Assembly: GCF_022581195.2 (NCBI RefSeq)
Contig: NC_061456.1
Coordinates: forward strand, 7,132,501-7,196,500
Length of the DNA: 64,000 nucleotides
Source of the DNA: Helicoverpa zea
Taxonomy: Eukaryota; Arthropoda; Insecta; Lepidoptera; Noctuidae
Direction of reading: 5' to 3'
Both the position numbers and the translations under genes were made by a program. The notes beneath the pieces were generated by a model. That model searched no databases. It saw only the letters and a list, made by a program, of their open reading frames with translations, and was not told the DNA's origin. Positions 1 through 11,098 of the stretch are shown here, one piece after another. The stretch's first letter is position 1. Every line of letters starts with the position of its first letter.

Positions 1-37
1 GTCCCTATATAATGCATATTCAAAGGCTATCGTACCT

Positions 38-315
38 GTTACTGTTACTGTTACAGCCTTTTTACCGTCCCACTGCTGGGCACAGGCCTCCTCTCACATG
101 GAGAAGGATTGAGCATTAATCACCACGCTTGCTCAATGCGGGTTGGTGATTTCAGACTTTATAGTCCAGGTTTCCTCAAGATGTTTTCCTTCACCTTTTT
201 ATCAGCCATTGGTGTCTAAGTATACTTAGAAAGTACATACAAACTTAGAAAAGTTGCATTGGTACTTGTCTGACCCTGGAATCGAACCCACACCCTCATA
301 CTCGAAAGGTTGGTT
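38..315 (-). mobile_element. tRNA-headed SINE, tail type B
   Basis: Read on the minus strand, this starts near a tRNA-like box B (GGTTCGATTCC at about 282-292), continues through the core shared with the other SINEs of the window (AAGTACCAATGCAAC, then TTTCTAAGTATACTTAG) and ends in a tail with GTAACA repeats. A second copy of the same tail type lies at 52513-52757. A 6 bp direct repeat GTACCT flanks it (32-37 and 316-321), which is short for a target duplication. The box A end is missing. Confidence 0.7.
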
Positions 316-840
316 GTACCTAATCACTTTAAATTATATAAATACGTTATTATTCTGGTTAATATATATTGATTAGCACCAAGAAAAAAATACAATACGC
401 AAAAATTATAAAAATAATTTTTCAAAAAAAGTAAATAGAACAAAAATGTGCGATAATTATTAGAACACCTTATAAGAGTCAGTCATTACAATCAACGAAA
501 ATTCTCCCATGAAGACTGACAGCTGACAACTGGTCAAAAGATTCGATACTCCTAACTTTATCTCTGCTTTACACATGATGTTGTAAATTTAATTATGTAA
601 AAATGACTCCTGTGGACAAACCACTGAATGGATTAATTAGGTTATTTTTTTACAATTCACCACGAAATATCATACGGTATATGGGATAGGATTTCATGTG
701 ATTTGGTACAACACACCCGATATAATGTAGGCATACTACGGTAAATTCATAAACATAAGAAAAGCTACGAGTTTTTATTTTATTTAGAAAAATGTTATTC
801 GCGCCTCGACAATGTATTTGTCTTGCACTGTCGTCACTTT

Positions 841-931
841 ACTGAGCGGGCCGAGGGGTTCCCGAAGGGCTGCCGCGGCTCTTTAACACAACGGAGGGAC
901 ATGTACCGGTTTTAGTCAGTAAACTAATAAG
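841..931 (+). mobile_element. Remnant resembling the R1-type LINE 3' region
   Basis: This GC-rich patch contains GGGCTGCCGCGGCTCTT and ends with GGTTTTAGTCAGTAA. The same two blocks occur in order in the 3' untranslated region of the LINE at 25221-26331 (about 26175-26260) and at 24322-24440. It looks like an old, truncated relative. Confidence 0.45.
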
Positions 932-1213
932 CCTTCACTAACTGAAACCTTACGCTTCCATACAACTTACAGCGGGCTGAGTCCTTTGCAAAAGTATGTA
1001 TCCAATGCGCCAAAGGGAGATCAACTTTTTTTATTTAATTTGTGCATATTACGTAGTCTCGAGTCTAGAGCATTCTAAAACAATACAGTTTAGAGCCTAA
1101 ATGGCTTGTTGCATTAAGCTTGAGAGATGTCGCCGGTTGTCAACAGATGTCAGCACAAACGTTGATTGTCAAACACCTATTTTAGACAAATACCTATATA
1201 TTATAATATATTA

Positions 1214-1412
1214 TACTAGTTTCCGCTAGCGGCTTCCCCGCGTGGTGTGTTGATAAAAAGTAGCCTATGTGTTAATCCAGTGTATCATCTATCTACATAC
1301 CAAATTTCAACCAAATCGATCCAGGCGTTTTTGCGTGAAAAAATAACAAACATCATCCATACGTCATTCACACAAACTTTCACATTTATAATATTTGTAG
1401 GAAGTAGGATTA
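1214..1412 (+). repeat. Interspersed repeat, probable non-LTR 3' end
   Basis: The block begins ACTAGTTTCCGCTAGCGGC, contains ACCAAATTTCAACCAAATC and ends with TTATAATATTTGTAGGAAG. I recognise this arrangement as a very common dispersed lepidopteran repeat thought to be a LINE-derived 3' end. It has no useful open frame. The class assignment is tentative. Confidence 0.45.
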
Positions 1413-2532
1413 AAGAATATTCTTTAATCACTTTTTGGAGTGTACTCCACACGCAATGGTCATCTTATTTTATTGGTTTATAGTTTGTTTTTAACTTCTT
1501 AGTTCATGTTTAACTTAGGTATTTGTTTCTATGTTTATACAAGTAGAACTGTATCGCGTTACAGATCAGTTGACATAGACCCTAAAAATATTGACATTTT
1601 GGTTAGTGACCTTCGATTATGGATGCAACGCGACATCTATTAAATATTAAAATTAGTAAAATAAGCATCCTTATCTTCCCTTACGGATCTTATAGTGGTT
1701 AATAGATTCTAATAAGTGGGCGGCCATAAGATCCTCATTGCCAATTAATGAATTAATGTAACTTAATTATCATGTACCCATAATAAATTATTTTGGGTCA
1801 GCCACAAATATTATTTAGGCACAATTAATTATAGGATACACATTATAATTATCGTTTAAATAGCAATTTACAGCACATAAATTAATAATGTTTTTTCGAT
1901 GCACCGTTTAGTCATTCGGTCATTGACGTGTGATCTAATATCACTAGTACATGACTTCCTCTTGGTACATTGAATTTATCGACTATATTTTTTTTATACT
2001 TAAAGTTTATCGACCTAAACTAAACTTGTTTCTGCAACGTGTATTTAGGAACATGAATATATATTTTGCATATGTGTAAGCTAAGCTTTGAGGGATATAA
2101 GGCATCAAGATATTGCCTGCCAGTAAACTGTTTTGGGACAAGGTGAGTAAGCAAAACTACTTTATGTTAATATCGGTGTACAAGGAATTATCTTCTATTT
2201 TAATCCCTCTATTCAATGGTAACATGATTCTGAAGCGTTATACAATGTACCTATACAAAATCACCAGTGGTCATTGCATTAGGTACTTTTCAGCAATTGA
2301 CACAAATGCAGTTCGTTTTCTATAGCTTTTCCATATATTTTGAAGGTCTGATTTATACTTTTAAGGTCAAATACAAAACGGCTGATGTAATTCTGTGTCT
2401 TTTTCTTTGAATTCTAACAGGATGCGGTATTTACCTAAATCAAAGTTATAAATTATGATCCAAAACAAAGTAAAAACCTAAACATTTAATTGTTTACATT
2501 AAAGAAAAAAATTGGGTTTGTATACACACTTG

Positions 2533-2686
2533 GTATTATTACCTAGATATATTGGCGCTTAAATAATTGAATATTTTAAAGTAGGTATAATAATCACCTG
2601 GCCTATTGACCCAATAAGAAAGAACGGGTAAAAAAAGTGGTCAATAAAATATGTGTCTGGTCTTAATTTCTCAATCAATGTTTTCA
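2533..2686 (+). repeat. Dispersed repeat A, copy 1
   Basis: A 154 bp block starting GTATTATTACCTAGATATAT and ending CAATCAATGTTTTCA. It recurs at 6191-6343 in the same orientation with only a couple of differences. The two copies bracket the Penelope-like insertion. No coding capacity is visible and the family is unknown to me. Confidence 0.85.
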
Positions 2687-4014
2687 TCTTGATATTTTAT
2701 TTTTATTAGCTTTTTTATCACTAAACGGATAGGTTTTTTGAATTGTAATAAAATGCCTATAAGTAAAGTAGTGTAGTCGATTTAGAAGCGATCTTATAAT
2801 TTTGGTAAAGACAACACTTGTTATTATGTATTTTTTGCATGTAATGGAACTATCGTCATCAACAAAATTATCATCATCCCTGCCCTTTTTCGTTTATACC
2901 TACTAAGATCGGTTCCATTGCACCCCGATGCGATTGAATGAGTGTTTTTCGTAGACATAACCTCCCTAACCTATCGGTAAGATCTCTCGCCAATGTTAAT
3001 GTTTTATGTGTAAGTTTCTTTCAATGTATGTATTGTATCTTACAAAAAATGTGTTATACTTTTTGTTCTACAGTTAGGTCATTTTATGTTATTGCAGTAA
3101 TAAAATATAGTTTAAATCAAAGTAATAAGTCAGTCAGATTGAAAGTTGAGCATGTACTATGAGAATACCTTGCCTAATACTCTATGAGCTGAACTTTATT
3201 ATTTAAAAAAATATTGATACTGACCTAACACAACACCGACTTGTAGTAAATAATGTTTTTTGTATTTTTTATTACTAGGTCGTTCGTTAGTAAGAAGGTC
3301 ATGTTTTTCTTAGAATTAACGTTTTTTGGCCACCCGCAGCGTAAATAAAAGAAACTAATATTTGTAACACTTGTTTATGGGTTCTGGTTTTCTGTAAAAA
3401 AAACTTTGCTAACATACTCATTTTTAAATAGAAAATAAAATCGTAGATAGCTGTTTATATAATGAGTTCATATTTATTTTGTACCACTCCGTATTTATTC
3501 CTTATTCTTATTGTTGCATTTTTGAATAGGTATTTGTTTTTACTTTCAATAATATAAAAATAGTGTCCCTCGCATCGAGAGCACGGTCCAAGCTACCGGG
3601 ACGGTGGTTGCTCCACAAACTTGTGTCCAGAAGTTCGACCTCTTATTTTTTTGGCTTGGCATGTTGGATAGTTACAAAATAATACATACTATTACTATTT
3701 GTTTCGTTGTCTTAATGTGGACGATGGAGGGTGGTGTGATGAAGGAAATGAAGGAGTGTCCGAAAACGGCGTAGAGATAGAGTGAGGTGGAGAAGAAAAC
3801 CTAGAAAAGCTGCCCCCACCCCCATGTGGGAAAAGAAGAGCCATATTGATTTCTGACACTTACGCGAATATTAGACATTTAAATAAAACTACTTTTACGG
3901 ATTTTATCGCGTTATATTAATATTATTTAATCCCGACGTTTCGGATCCTTTACAGCATCCATGGTCACGGGCAGACTAAGGTGTTGGTCGTCTTGATATA
4001 TTAGTTACAAACAG

Positions 4015-4611
4015 CTACCCTACATTTTGTTGATTATTATTGACAATCCGATTCACGCAAAACGAGCTCACTGTATCCATAGGTCGAGCAGTTGTAGGCT
4101 TGGATTTTGATTTAATAGTTTCTATGATGGGATTCCAAGCAGGTGGTATGCACCAGCCATCTTCTCTATTGAAATTTGGATGTTTTTTAATTTCAATAGC
4201 CTCGCGAATCATCCTAGGTAGGAATCGGTTTTCTCTTGCAAGGACTTGTGGTTTATCAAATCTGATGTAATGCTGGGCCTTGTCTAGTGTGTGTTCACAA
4301 ACTGCTGACTGTCTGGAACGGCGGTGTTTGACATCGGCGATGTGTTCTTTTACGCGGGTCCCTATGCTTCTTTTAGTTTGGCCTATGTAAGAGAGACCAC
4401 AATCACATTCAGGCTTGTATACACCCGCATCTTGTAGAGGTATGTGACACTTGACAGGTGGTAAGAATTGACTGATCTTCTTCAGCGGCTTGAAGTAGAT
4501 TTTGATTGAAGCTCGCTTCAAGATGTAGCCAATCTTGTCTGTGACTCCTCTTATGTATGGAAGAACAGCAGGTAGACGTTCAACTGTGGCTGGTTTCACG
4601 CGGGTTCTGCG
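4015..4611 (-). pseudogene. Penelope-like endonuclease, truncated copy (left)
   Basis: The minus-strand reading gives a linker starting near RTRVKPATVERLPAVLPYI, then a GIY-YIG nuclease region (CDCGLSYIGQTKRS, with the conserved Arg/Glu-His in TRVKEH), then a conserved tail ending QQNVG and a stop. GIY-YIG nucleases at the C-terminus of the reverse transcriptase polyprotein define canonical Penelope-like elements. The reverse transcriptase domain is absent, so this copy cannot work alone. The frame is intact, which suggests a young insertion. It differs from the right copy at a few residues (for example Pro versus Leu just before the CDCG motif). Confidence 0.85.
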
Positions 4612-4613
4612 CG

Positions 4614-5411
4614 GGTTCTGTGTATCGGAAGAAACCCCATACAGACAAATACCTTCATGGTGAGTCCCACCACCACCCAACACAGTTATCTACCGTTGGT
4701 AAATCATTGTTTCAGAGAGCACGTGGGATCTGCGATGAACAACACCTGGGTGCTGAGCTTCAACATGTCAAGCAAGTACTGCACGACAACAAGCTCCGAG
4801 TATCGCGCCCTCGTCGCAGAACCCGCGTGAAACCAGCCACAGTTGAGCGTCTACCTGCTGTTCTTCCATACATAAGAGGAGTCACAGACAAGATTGGCTA
4901 CATCTTGAAGCGAGCTTCAATCAAAACCTACTTCAAGCCGCTGAAGAAGATCAGTCAATTCTTACCACCTGTCAAGTGTCACATACCTCTACAAGATGCG
5001 GGTGTATACAAGCTTGAATGTGATTGTGGTCTCTCTTACATAGGCCAAACTAAAAGAAGCATAGGGACCCGCGTAAAAGAACACATCGCCGATGTCAAAC
5101 ACCGCCGTTCCAGACAGTCAGCAGTTTGTGAACACACACTAGACAAGGCCCAGCATTACATCAGATTTGATAAACCACAAGTCCTTGCAAGAGAAAACCG
5201 ATTCCTACCTAGGATGATTCGCGAGGCTATTGAAATTAAAAAACATCCAAATTTCAATAGAGAAGATGGCTGGTGCATACCACCTGCTTGGAATCCCATC
5301 ATAGAAACTATTAAATCAAAATCCAAGCCTACAACTGCTCGACCTATGGATACAGTGAGCTCGTTTTGCGTGAATCGGATTGTCAATAATAATCAACAAA
5401 ATGTAGGGTAG
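4614..5411 (+). pseudogene. Penelope-like RT C-terminus plus endonuclease (right)
   Basis: This copy begins within the end of the reverse transcriptase region (VYRKKPHTDKYLH, then SHHHPTQLSTVGKSLFQRA) and runs through the linker into the same GIY-YIG domain as the left copy (CDCGLSYIGQTKRSIGTRVKEH region around 5024-5085). It stops at 5411 after QQNVG. It extends about 200 bp further 5' than its partner, but the catalytic reverse transcriptase core is missing. The open frame running upstream of 4614 belongs to the antisense of the left copy, so the real element sequence starts at the junction. Confidence 0.85.
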
Positions 5412-5558
5412 CTGTTTGTAACTAATATATCAAGACGACCAACACCTTAGTCTGCCCGTGACCATAGATGCTGTAAAGGATCCGAAACGTCGGGATTAAA
5501 TAATATTAATATAACGCGATAAAATCCGTAAAAGTAGTTTTATTTAAAAGAAGAGCCA

Positions 5559-7027
5559 GCCTTAATTTGGATGATATTAATTTAATTTTAGTATGAAAAT
5601 ATTAATGAATGAGAACCTTGTTTTAGAATATTAATGTAACTATTAGGTAACTTCATCCCTTTTATCTTTTGCATTTTGAAATCTGTTACAAGAACATATC
5701 GGAATCCGGATCTCCCAAATGTGATTTTGCGGATGACTGCTGTCAACCTGAGGCCTTCGACCTCATTATTGGAGCTTAGGACGTGTCACCGTTGTATCCT
5801 TACAAAGTTTGAGGAGAATCCAGCCGGCGCCAAATCGTGACGAAAGTATCAGAACTGGTTTTATGACAAAAGAAAAAAAGGCTCGCATGAGCGAGTATAT
5901 TTCCGTAGAGAAGGTTCCCTACATAAATTATGAATGTTTATATGTTTATATTTTGAAATTAGAATGTAATTGTGTCCGGAATCTATTCTAATTTTGCTTT
6001 TATGTAAAGACTCCTGAACTATTTATGAGTTTAAAATGCATATCACATGCAGGAAATCGTAAATTCGTAAGCATCATTAGAACTTCATCTTCCCTTTTAA
6101 ATGCGACGATTTTTTGTAGGTATTGCTGTATGATTTTTCTTAGTCGTAATTATTCGAGTAGTCATAATTTACAATCATATTGTTAAAAAAGTATTATTAC
6201 CTAGATATATTGGCGCTTAAATAATTGAATATTTTAAAGTAGGTATAATAATCACCTGGCCTATTGACCCAATAAGAAAGAACGGGTAAAAAAGTGGTCA
6301 ATAAAATATGTGTCTGGTCTCAATTTCTCAATCAATGTTTTCAAAATAATATATATTAATAATATATATAATAAGTATTACTGCTTTCATAACCTAGATA
6401 TATGGAGGAAACAGTCATTACCTAATTATAATTTCACTGAACTTCAAATCCTTTTCTAAAGCAAAAAAAAAAAAACAACGTGGCAATGAAGATGCAACTT
6501 CAAGTTTCCTATTTCAGAAAGGAAAACGCAAGCGTACTAATATGGCCATTTCTATATGCATTCCTATAAAGGCCGAGAACATCATGTTCTTACGTAAACA
6601 GTAGTTTTACAAATAAAAGTGCAAATTGCACAATAAAGTTGGTATTTACTGCATATTTGTCGGTATAGGAGGCAGTGAGTATAGCACGTAGGTATCCCAC
6701 TCAACACCTACTTAAAGACGAACGAACTAGATTTTGTATGTCAACTAAGTCAAGCAAGTCAAGAACCTAGATGTAAATCGAATAATGTGTTTAGCGTGCG
6801 GTGGGCACGATATTGTTGCATTTTAATCATTTTTGTTTTATGCAAATCAACGTGTGAAGTGGATCTTCAAACATTCCATAACAAAATTACGACTCTCTTG
6901 CAAGTCGGTCGTCTCGAAACTGCACGGCTATTGCTCAGTTAGTGACTCAAATATATTTTATATAAAAACGCAAGGTTCAAGTGCAAAAGTGAATGATTAA
7001 TGTAACTCATCCTAGTCTCTGCGGAAC
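5559..7027. other. Intergenic, no gene recognised
   Basis: AT-rich DNA between the Penelope-like insertion and the promoter of gene 1. It holds the second copy of dispersed repeat A (6191-6343). Nothing else is recognisable. Confidence 0.6.
6191..6343 (+). repeat. Dispersed repeat A, copy 2
   Basis: Nearly identical to 2533-2686 in the same orientation, with one A fewer in an A-run and at least one substitution. The high identity implies recent dispersal or duplication. Confidence 0.85.
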
Positions 7028-7037
7028 TATATAAAAG
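7028..7037 (+). promoter_or_regulatory. TATA box of gene 1
   Basis: TATATAAAAG is a strong TATA match upstream of the start codon at 7304. It would put transcription start near 7058, leaving a leader of about 245 nt, much longer than in the neighbouring cuticle genes. A 5' untranslated intron (for example a donor near 7101 and an acceptor near 7228) is possible but unproven. A weaker ATATAAAAAC lies at about 6958. Confidence 0.5.
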
Positions 7038-7303
7038 CTATGCTAATGTTTTTATGTGACCTCGTCGCAACTTGATTTAAGGATTCTGTTCCACTTTTGG
7101 TACGTTTTAAATAAAATTTATTATTAATTTAAATGTTAATTAAATGTCAATGTTGAAGAAGATGATTTTGATACTATAAATGTATTTCCAACGCGGTGCT
7201 AACCTATGACACATTGTTTGATCTAGTTTCAGAGCTAAAACATTTGCGGAGTAAGCAAGGCGGCAGGACAAAATATTTGCTGCTGGTGCATTCTCTGGTG
7301 AAA

Positions 7304-9240
7304 ATGACGAGGGCTCTGAAATTTGTAAGTACCTGTTCATTCAACTTAACATTCATAATTAACATGCGAAGTGAATTTTACTTTTAAATCATAATTCATT
7401 AAGTAGTTGTCTTATTTTGATGTTTATCGTATTAAAATATTAATTATATTAATAGTCATTAATAGTAATTATCTGATCAAAAGAGCCCATGGATATATTT
7501 TAACAAACTGGGTGTTTCTTTCAAGTCAAGAGTTATTTTAAAGGGGTGGAAATTTCGTGTTGCTTGCGGGCCAAACTTCGCCCTGCAAACCTAGTACTGT
7601 GTACTTTATAGACTTATTGAATTCAAAAAATTAAGCCCTTTTACGGCCTTAAAAAATACTTGGTACATTTTTTGTGGAATTTTATCGTATCTCATAGTTA
7701 TGCGTATAATTTTCATTTTTTTTATTTTCTTTTAATAATGACATTACAGCTTAATTAAATTGAATATTATTAATTTGATATGAAATAATAATACATAGGT
7801 TATTCGAGTGTAAAATTATAAATTATTTATGATATTGTACACAAACCTGCCCCGTTAATGCTTTGACATTAGACAATAATACGTATTTAAATTAGTTAAT
7901 TAAATGCATTACCTAATCAAATGAATATTCATTAATTTCAGGTATTTGTGTTAACGTTATGGGCTTTTATACAATGTTCACCTTACGATGATGGCAAATA
8001 CCACCCGAGGAAATATCGAGTGTACGATGATGGCGGATACTACAGACCTTTAGATGAAGGCAAATACATTCCCGGCGATGAAGGAAGATACACATACATA
8101 TATCAACAAGGTTTATATCCTGAAGATGACGGAGACTACAGATACGTTCATCAGGTCGGACCCAACGGTGGATTTGGGGGGAATGGTGGATTTGGCGGGA
8201 ATGGAGGATATGGTGGCAACGGCGGTAACGGAGGCTTTGGTCCGAATGGTCCTAACGGTCCCAATGGCCCTAATGGTCCACCTGGCCCACCCGGACCACC
8301 GGGCCCTCCAGGCACTGGACCGGGATCGAAACCAAACAAAATCGATTACATTGGTTATAAGATCTATGCACACAGGTATCCCTATATCCACAAAGTGATC
8401 AAGTCTCTGGTAGACAGATATGTATCAGATGAGTCTTATCTTATCTTTGGTAACGAATATGGGGAAAGCGCAAATCACTACAGAAAGGTGTACGCTGATA
8501 AGGAGATTGCAGTTAAATGCAAATACTTGGACCCTAAAATGAATCAAACGGAATTCGTGACCCAGTAAGTAATTACTATCTCATAACTTGAATTAAGATG
8601 GTTTTCATATAGTTCAGTAGCCAGAATACTGACCATTGCCCTATTTGCTTTTAATGACTATTGGTTTTCTGCCTCAGTAAAGGTTATGTTAGTATTTTTA
8701 CCCAAATGTACCAAAAAAAAAACGTTGGAGTTCACTTCAAAAACAAAAGGTTTACCCTCTACTATTGTGATTCATTGTTCAAAAAAGGTGTTAATTTAAT
8801 TTTTCATCACATTCAAATCCGATCCTGTGTAAATATTATGATGTGACAACCTTATAAAGCATTGGGTTTTATTAACGTATAAAAGGGTGACCTCGAGTTA
8901 TTTTGTTATATGCGTTTGTCTTTGTCATTGACCTGGCTTACTCCTATTCGACATGGTGGTAATTGTATATCTATAACCTACTGAAAATATTAAGAAAACT
9001 TTGACAAAGCGAGTACCGTACACTTAGTATAGTATCTGTGTAATATTTCGTGAAAATAATATATTTGTTTTCATTTTCAGATATCCTCCAACGTTGAAGG
9101 TTCCTCATGGTGAAAAGTTTGGCTCTTACTACAGTTTTCGAGGCACAAAAGTTTTAAATACTGTTGAAAACGCCCTCACGACAAAGTTGAAGTTGGAGTA
9201 CGAAGTATTTGTAAGAGTAGTAGATGTAACTACTGAGTGA
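7304..9240 (+). CDS. Secreted DDGKY/Gly-rich collagen-like cuticle-type protein (gene 1)
   Basis: Three exons, 7304-7324, 7942-8564 and 9081-9240, join in frame to 267 residues. The first intron is phase 0 inside the signal peptide and the second is phase 2. Residues 1-20 form a signal peptide (MTRALKFVFVLTLWAF start). Residues 20-78 carry repeated (D/E)(D/E)G(K/R/G)Y motifs. Residues 80-136 are low complexity, first GFGGNG repeats, then GPN and GPP triplets like a short collagen helix. Residues 138-267 are a non-repetitive domain I do not recognise, rich in Tyr, Lys and Val. No Rebers-Riddiford chitin-binding consensus is present. The DDGKYHP motif right after the signal peptide matches gene 2, so a role in cuticle or another extracellular matrix is inferred from motif and context. 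Splice sites are seen directly; function is unknown. Confidence 0.8.
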
Positions 9241-10440
9241 ACTCTTCGCCTGTTTAATTTATATAATGATCGTCATATTTATAATATCTTATGTTTTGGC
9301 AATAACTACTGTAATATAATAATGTAGGTTACAAAAAATATACTAAGTATAATATTATTTTTTGTCCTTATTTCTGAGCTTGCTTTAATTACAAGTTTGG
9401 TTTAATTTCGTACTCAATATTGTCTTAGTACATGTTACCCTTCTGTAACACATAGGCGTACACAGGTACTTAAATATGCAATATAATCAGGGTTCAAGTA
9501 CCTATATATTATCTAGTACACAAGGCGGTAGGAAATGTCACGGTTATTTTCAGGCAAAATTGTGGAAAAGAGACATTTAGCTGGAGCGGACATGGAATAT
9601 TTTTGCAATGGAATGAATAGAAGAGAGTTTGAATATACAAGATAGGCATTTTACAATGTAGAACTCCATTAATCCCAATTAGTTTTTGTATGGTTCAAAC
9701 TTAATTGCTATAAATAGTACCAACACGCGGAAAATTACGAACTTATGTAAACATCTCGTTAAAGGATTAACATTAGTATCAACATTTTGCTTGACTGCTT
9801 GATATTTGCAATATAATTTAAACTTAGAATAGATAAAATTTAATGATTTAATTTTTATAATAAAGGTCAAAATTTCAATAATGATCCTGATGTTCTTTTG
9901 ACGTTTGTCGCGTGGATTTAATTATTTGTGTTAAGAGCGCTCGACTATTGGCGCTGTATTCCACGTCATGAGCGTATAAAAATACTGTTGATGGTAATTC
10001 TTCGCCTATGTGTTCACTTTTTTTAGTTAATTAGAAACGTATCCTTAGTTTTCTTTTGTCTATCGAACTTGTTTCATTTAAACTTAGGCAGTATGTTTTG
10101 TCTTGCATTTTTAATCACGCATTAATTAATTATAACTGAAATAATTCTATACCTAGTCGAAAATCAAGATCAGTATAGGCGGTACAAAGCAACGAAACAA
10201 AATGCATAAAACTGTAGAGAAGCCGATCAATATACATTAAGTAGCATTTATTTTATTCTTTATCATTGTTTTTGGGGAGCAAAATAATTGTATTCTTAAT
10301 CATTTAAACATTTTTTTTTCATTTTGAGAATCTTAGGAACAGCCCTACAGCTCCATCGATCTATCGTTAAATTGGTGAGTCTCGGTTGTAATTTGAGTAC
10401 GTATTCTTGTCAAACGTAACGGAATCTCAGAAGCGCAGCT

Positions 10441-10532
10441 AGCAGATAGGCAGCCGCTCCATGTAAATACTGGTACTCAGCAGCATCTGATAAGACTAGA
10501 CGCAATTCTTAATATAGGTAGATGGGAAAAGA
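10441..10532 (+). mobile_element. Decayed SINE tail (type A)
   Basis: It resembles the type A SINE tail of 26846-27229: a degenerate CAGATAGGCAG, GGTACTCAGC, then a GATGGGAAAAG end. It lacks the tRNA head and is strongly diverged. Confidence 0.5.
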
Positions 10533-10571
10533 CTGTACAGGTGATATTGCCCGGGTGATCATCTTGAGGTT

Positions 10572-10693
10572 TCCCGGGTAACTGGGTTGAGGAGGTCAGA
10601 TAGGCCAGTCGCTCCTTGCAAAACACTGGTACTCAGCTGCATCCGGTTAGACTGGAAGCCGACCCCAGCATAGTTGGGAAAGGCTCGGGAGAT
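10572..10693 (+). mobile_element. SINE tail fragment (type A)
   Basis: It matches the tail of the complete SINE at 26846-27229 closely: CCCGGGTAACTGGGTTGAGG, GGTACTCAGCTG, then GACTGGAAGCCGACCCC. The tRNA-like head and core are absent, so it is 5'-truncated or sits next to a rearrangement with the older fragment just upstream. Confidence 0.75.
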
Positions 10694-11045
10694 GGCACTA
10701 CTAATATTTCAAGAAACTACTTGCATAAAAGCATTTAAACCAATTGACTGCAGTCAAAATATGGATTTGTTAGAGATAAGAACTATCAAAACATATAATA
10801 AAACTAATACAATAAAATACTAATAAAAGTGAACTTAATTAGGCTAACGTCGCCTTTATCTCGATCTTCGTATTTTTATTAGATAGTATTTAATAATAAA
10901 AAGGCGTGAAAAAAGTCGTAAAATAATAATTGAATGTCAAGTATTAATTAACCTATTAACACTTTATTATCAAACTAACGGGATGCAAATGAATCTTTTC
11001 ACATTGAAATTTGATATGTAGGTATGTTATTTCTGACTTAGATAG

Positions 11046-11098
11046 GGCAGATTTCAATAACTTATTTGTGCCCTACAAATAAGTTATTGATATCTGCC
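11046..11098. repeat. 24 bp hairpin
   Basis: Arms 11046-11069 and 11075-11098 are inverted copies with a single mismatch, separated by five bases. The stem contains CAATAACTTATTTGT. It is too short to assign to a transposon family. Confidence 0.8.

Larger units (their letters stand above)
322..3830. other. Intergenic, no gene recognised
   Basis: AT-rich DNA whose open frames are all under 80 codons, lack a convincing splice context and show no protein-like composition. The recognisable content is repeats: a LINE 3' remnant near 841-931, a LINE-like 3' piece at 1214-1412 and a dispersed repeat at 2533-2686. A coding exon too small to notice cannot be excluded. Confidence 0.6.
3844..5545. mobile_element. 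Penelope-like element, head-to-head inverted dimer
   Basis: Two 5'-truncated copies of one Penelope-like retroelement lie head to head. The inverted arms, 3878-4611 and 4815-5548, are each 734 bp and I see only about three differences between them. Both encode the same GIY-YIG endonuclease region. The whole unit is flanked by a 13 bp direct repeat AAAAGAAGAGCCA (3831-3843 and 5546-5558), which looks like the target-site duplication of one integration. At the centre the string GCGGGTTCTG occurs twice in a row (about 4600-4620), consistent with a microhomology junction. Penelope-like elements are known for such partial and inverted arrangements. Confidence 0.85.

Noticed and set aside
3878..5548. 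Hammerhead ribozyme in the Penelope-like terminal region (GGATCCGAAACGTCGGG)
   Set aside because: The GAAAC-GTC part resembles the ribozymes known in these elements, but I could not find the CTGANGA core box or a proper stem II, so an intact ribozyme is not supported.
8054..8398. Alternative frames over the Gly/Pro-rich exon of gene 1
   Set aside because: They overlap the exon whose frame is fixed by the signal peptide and both splice junctions.
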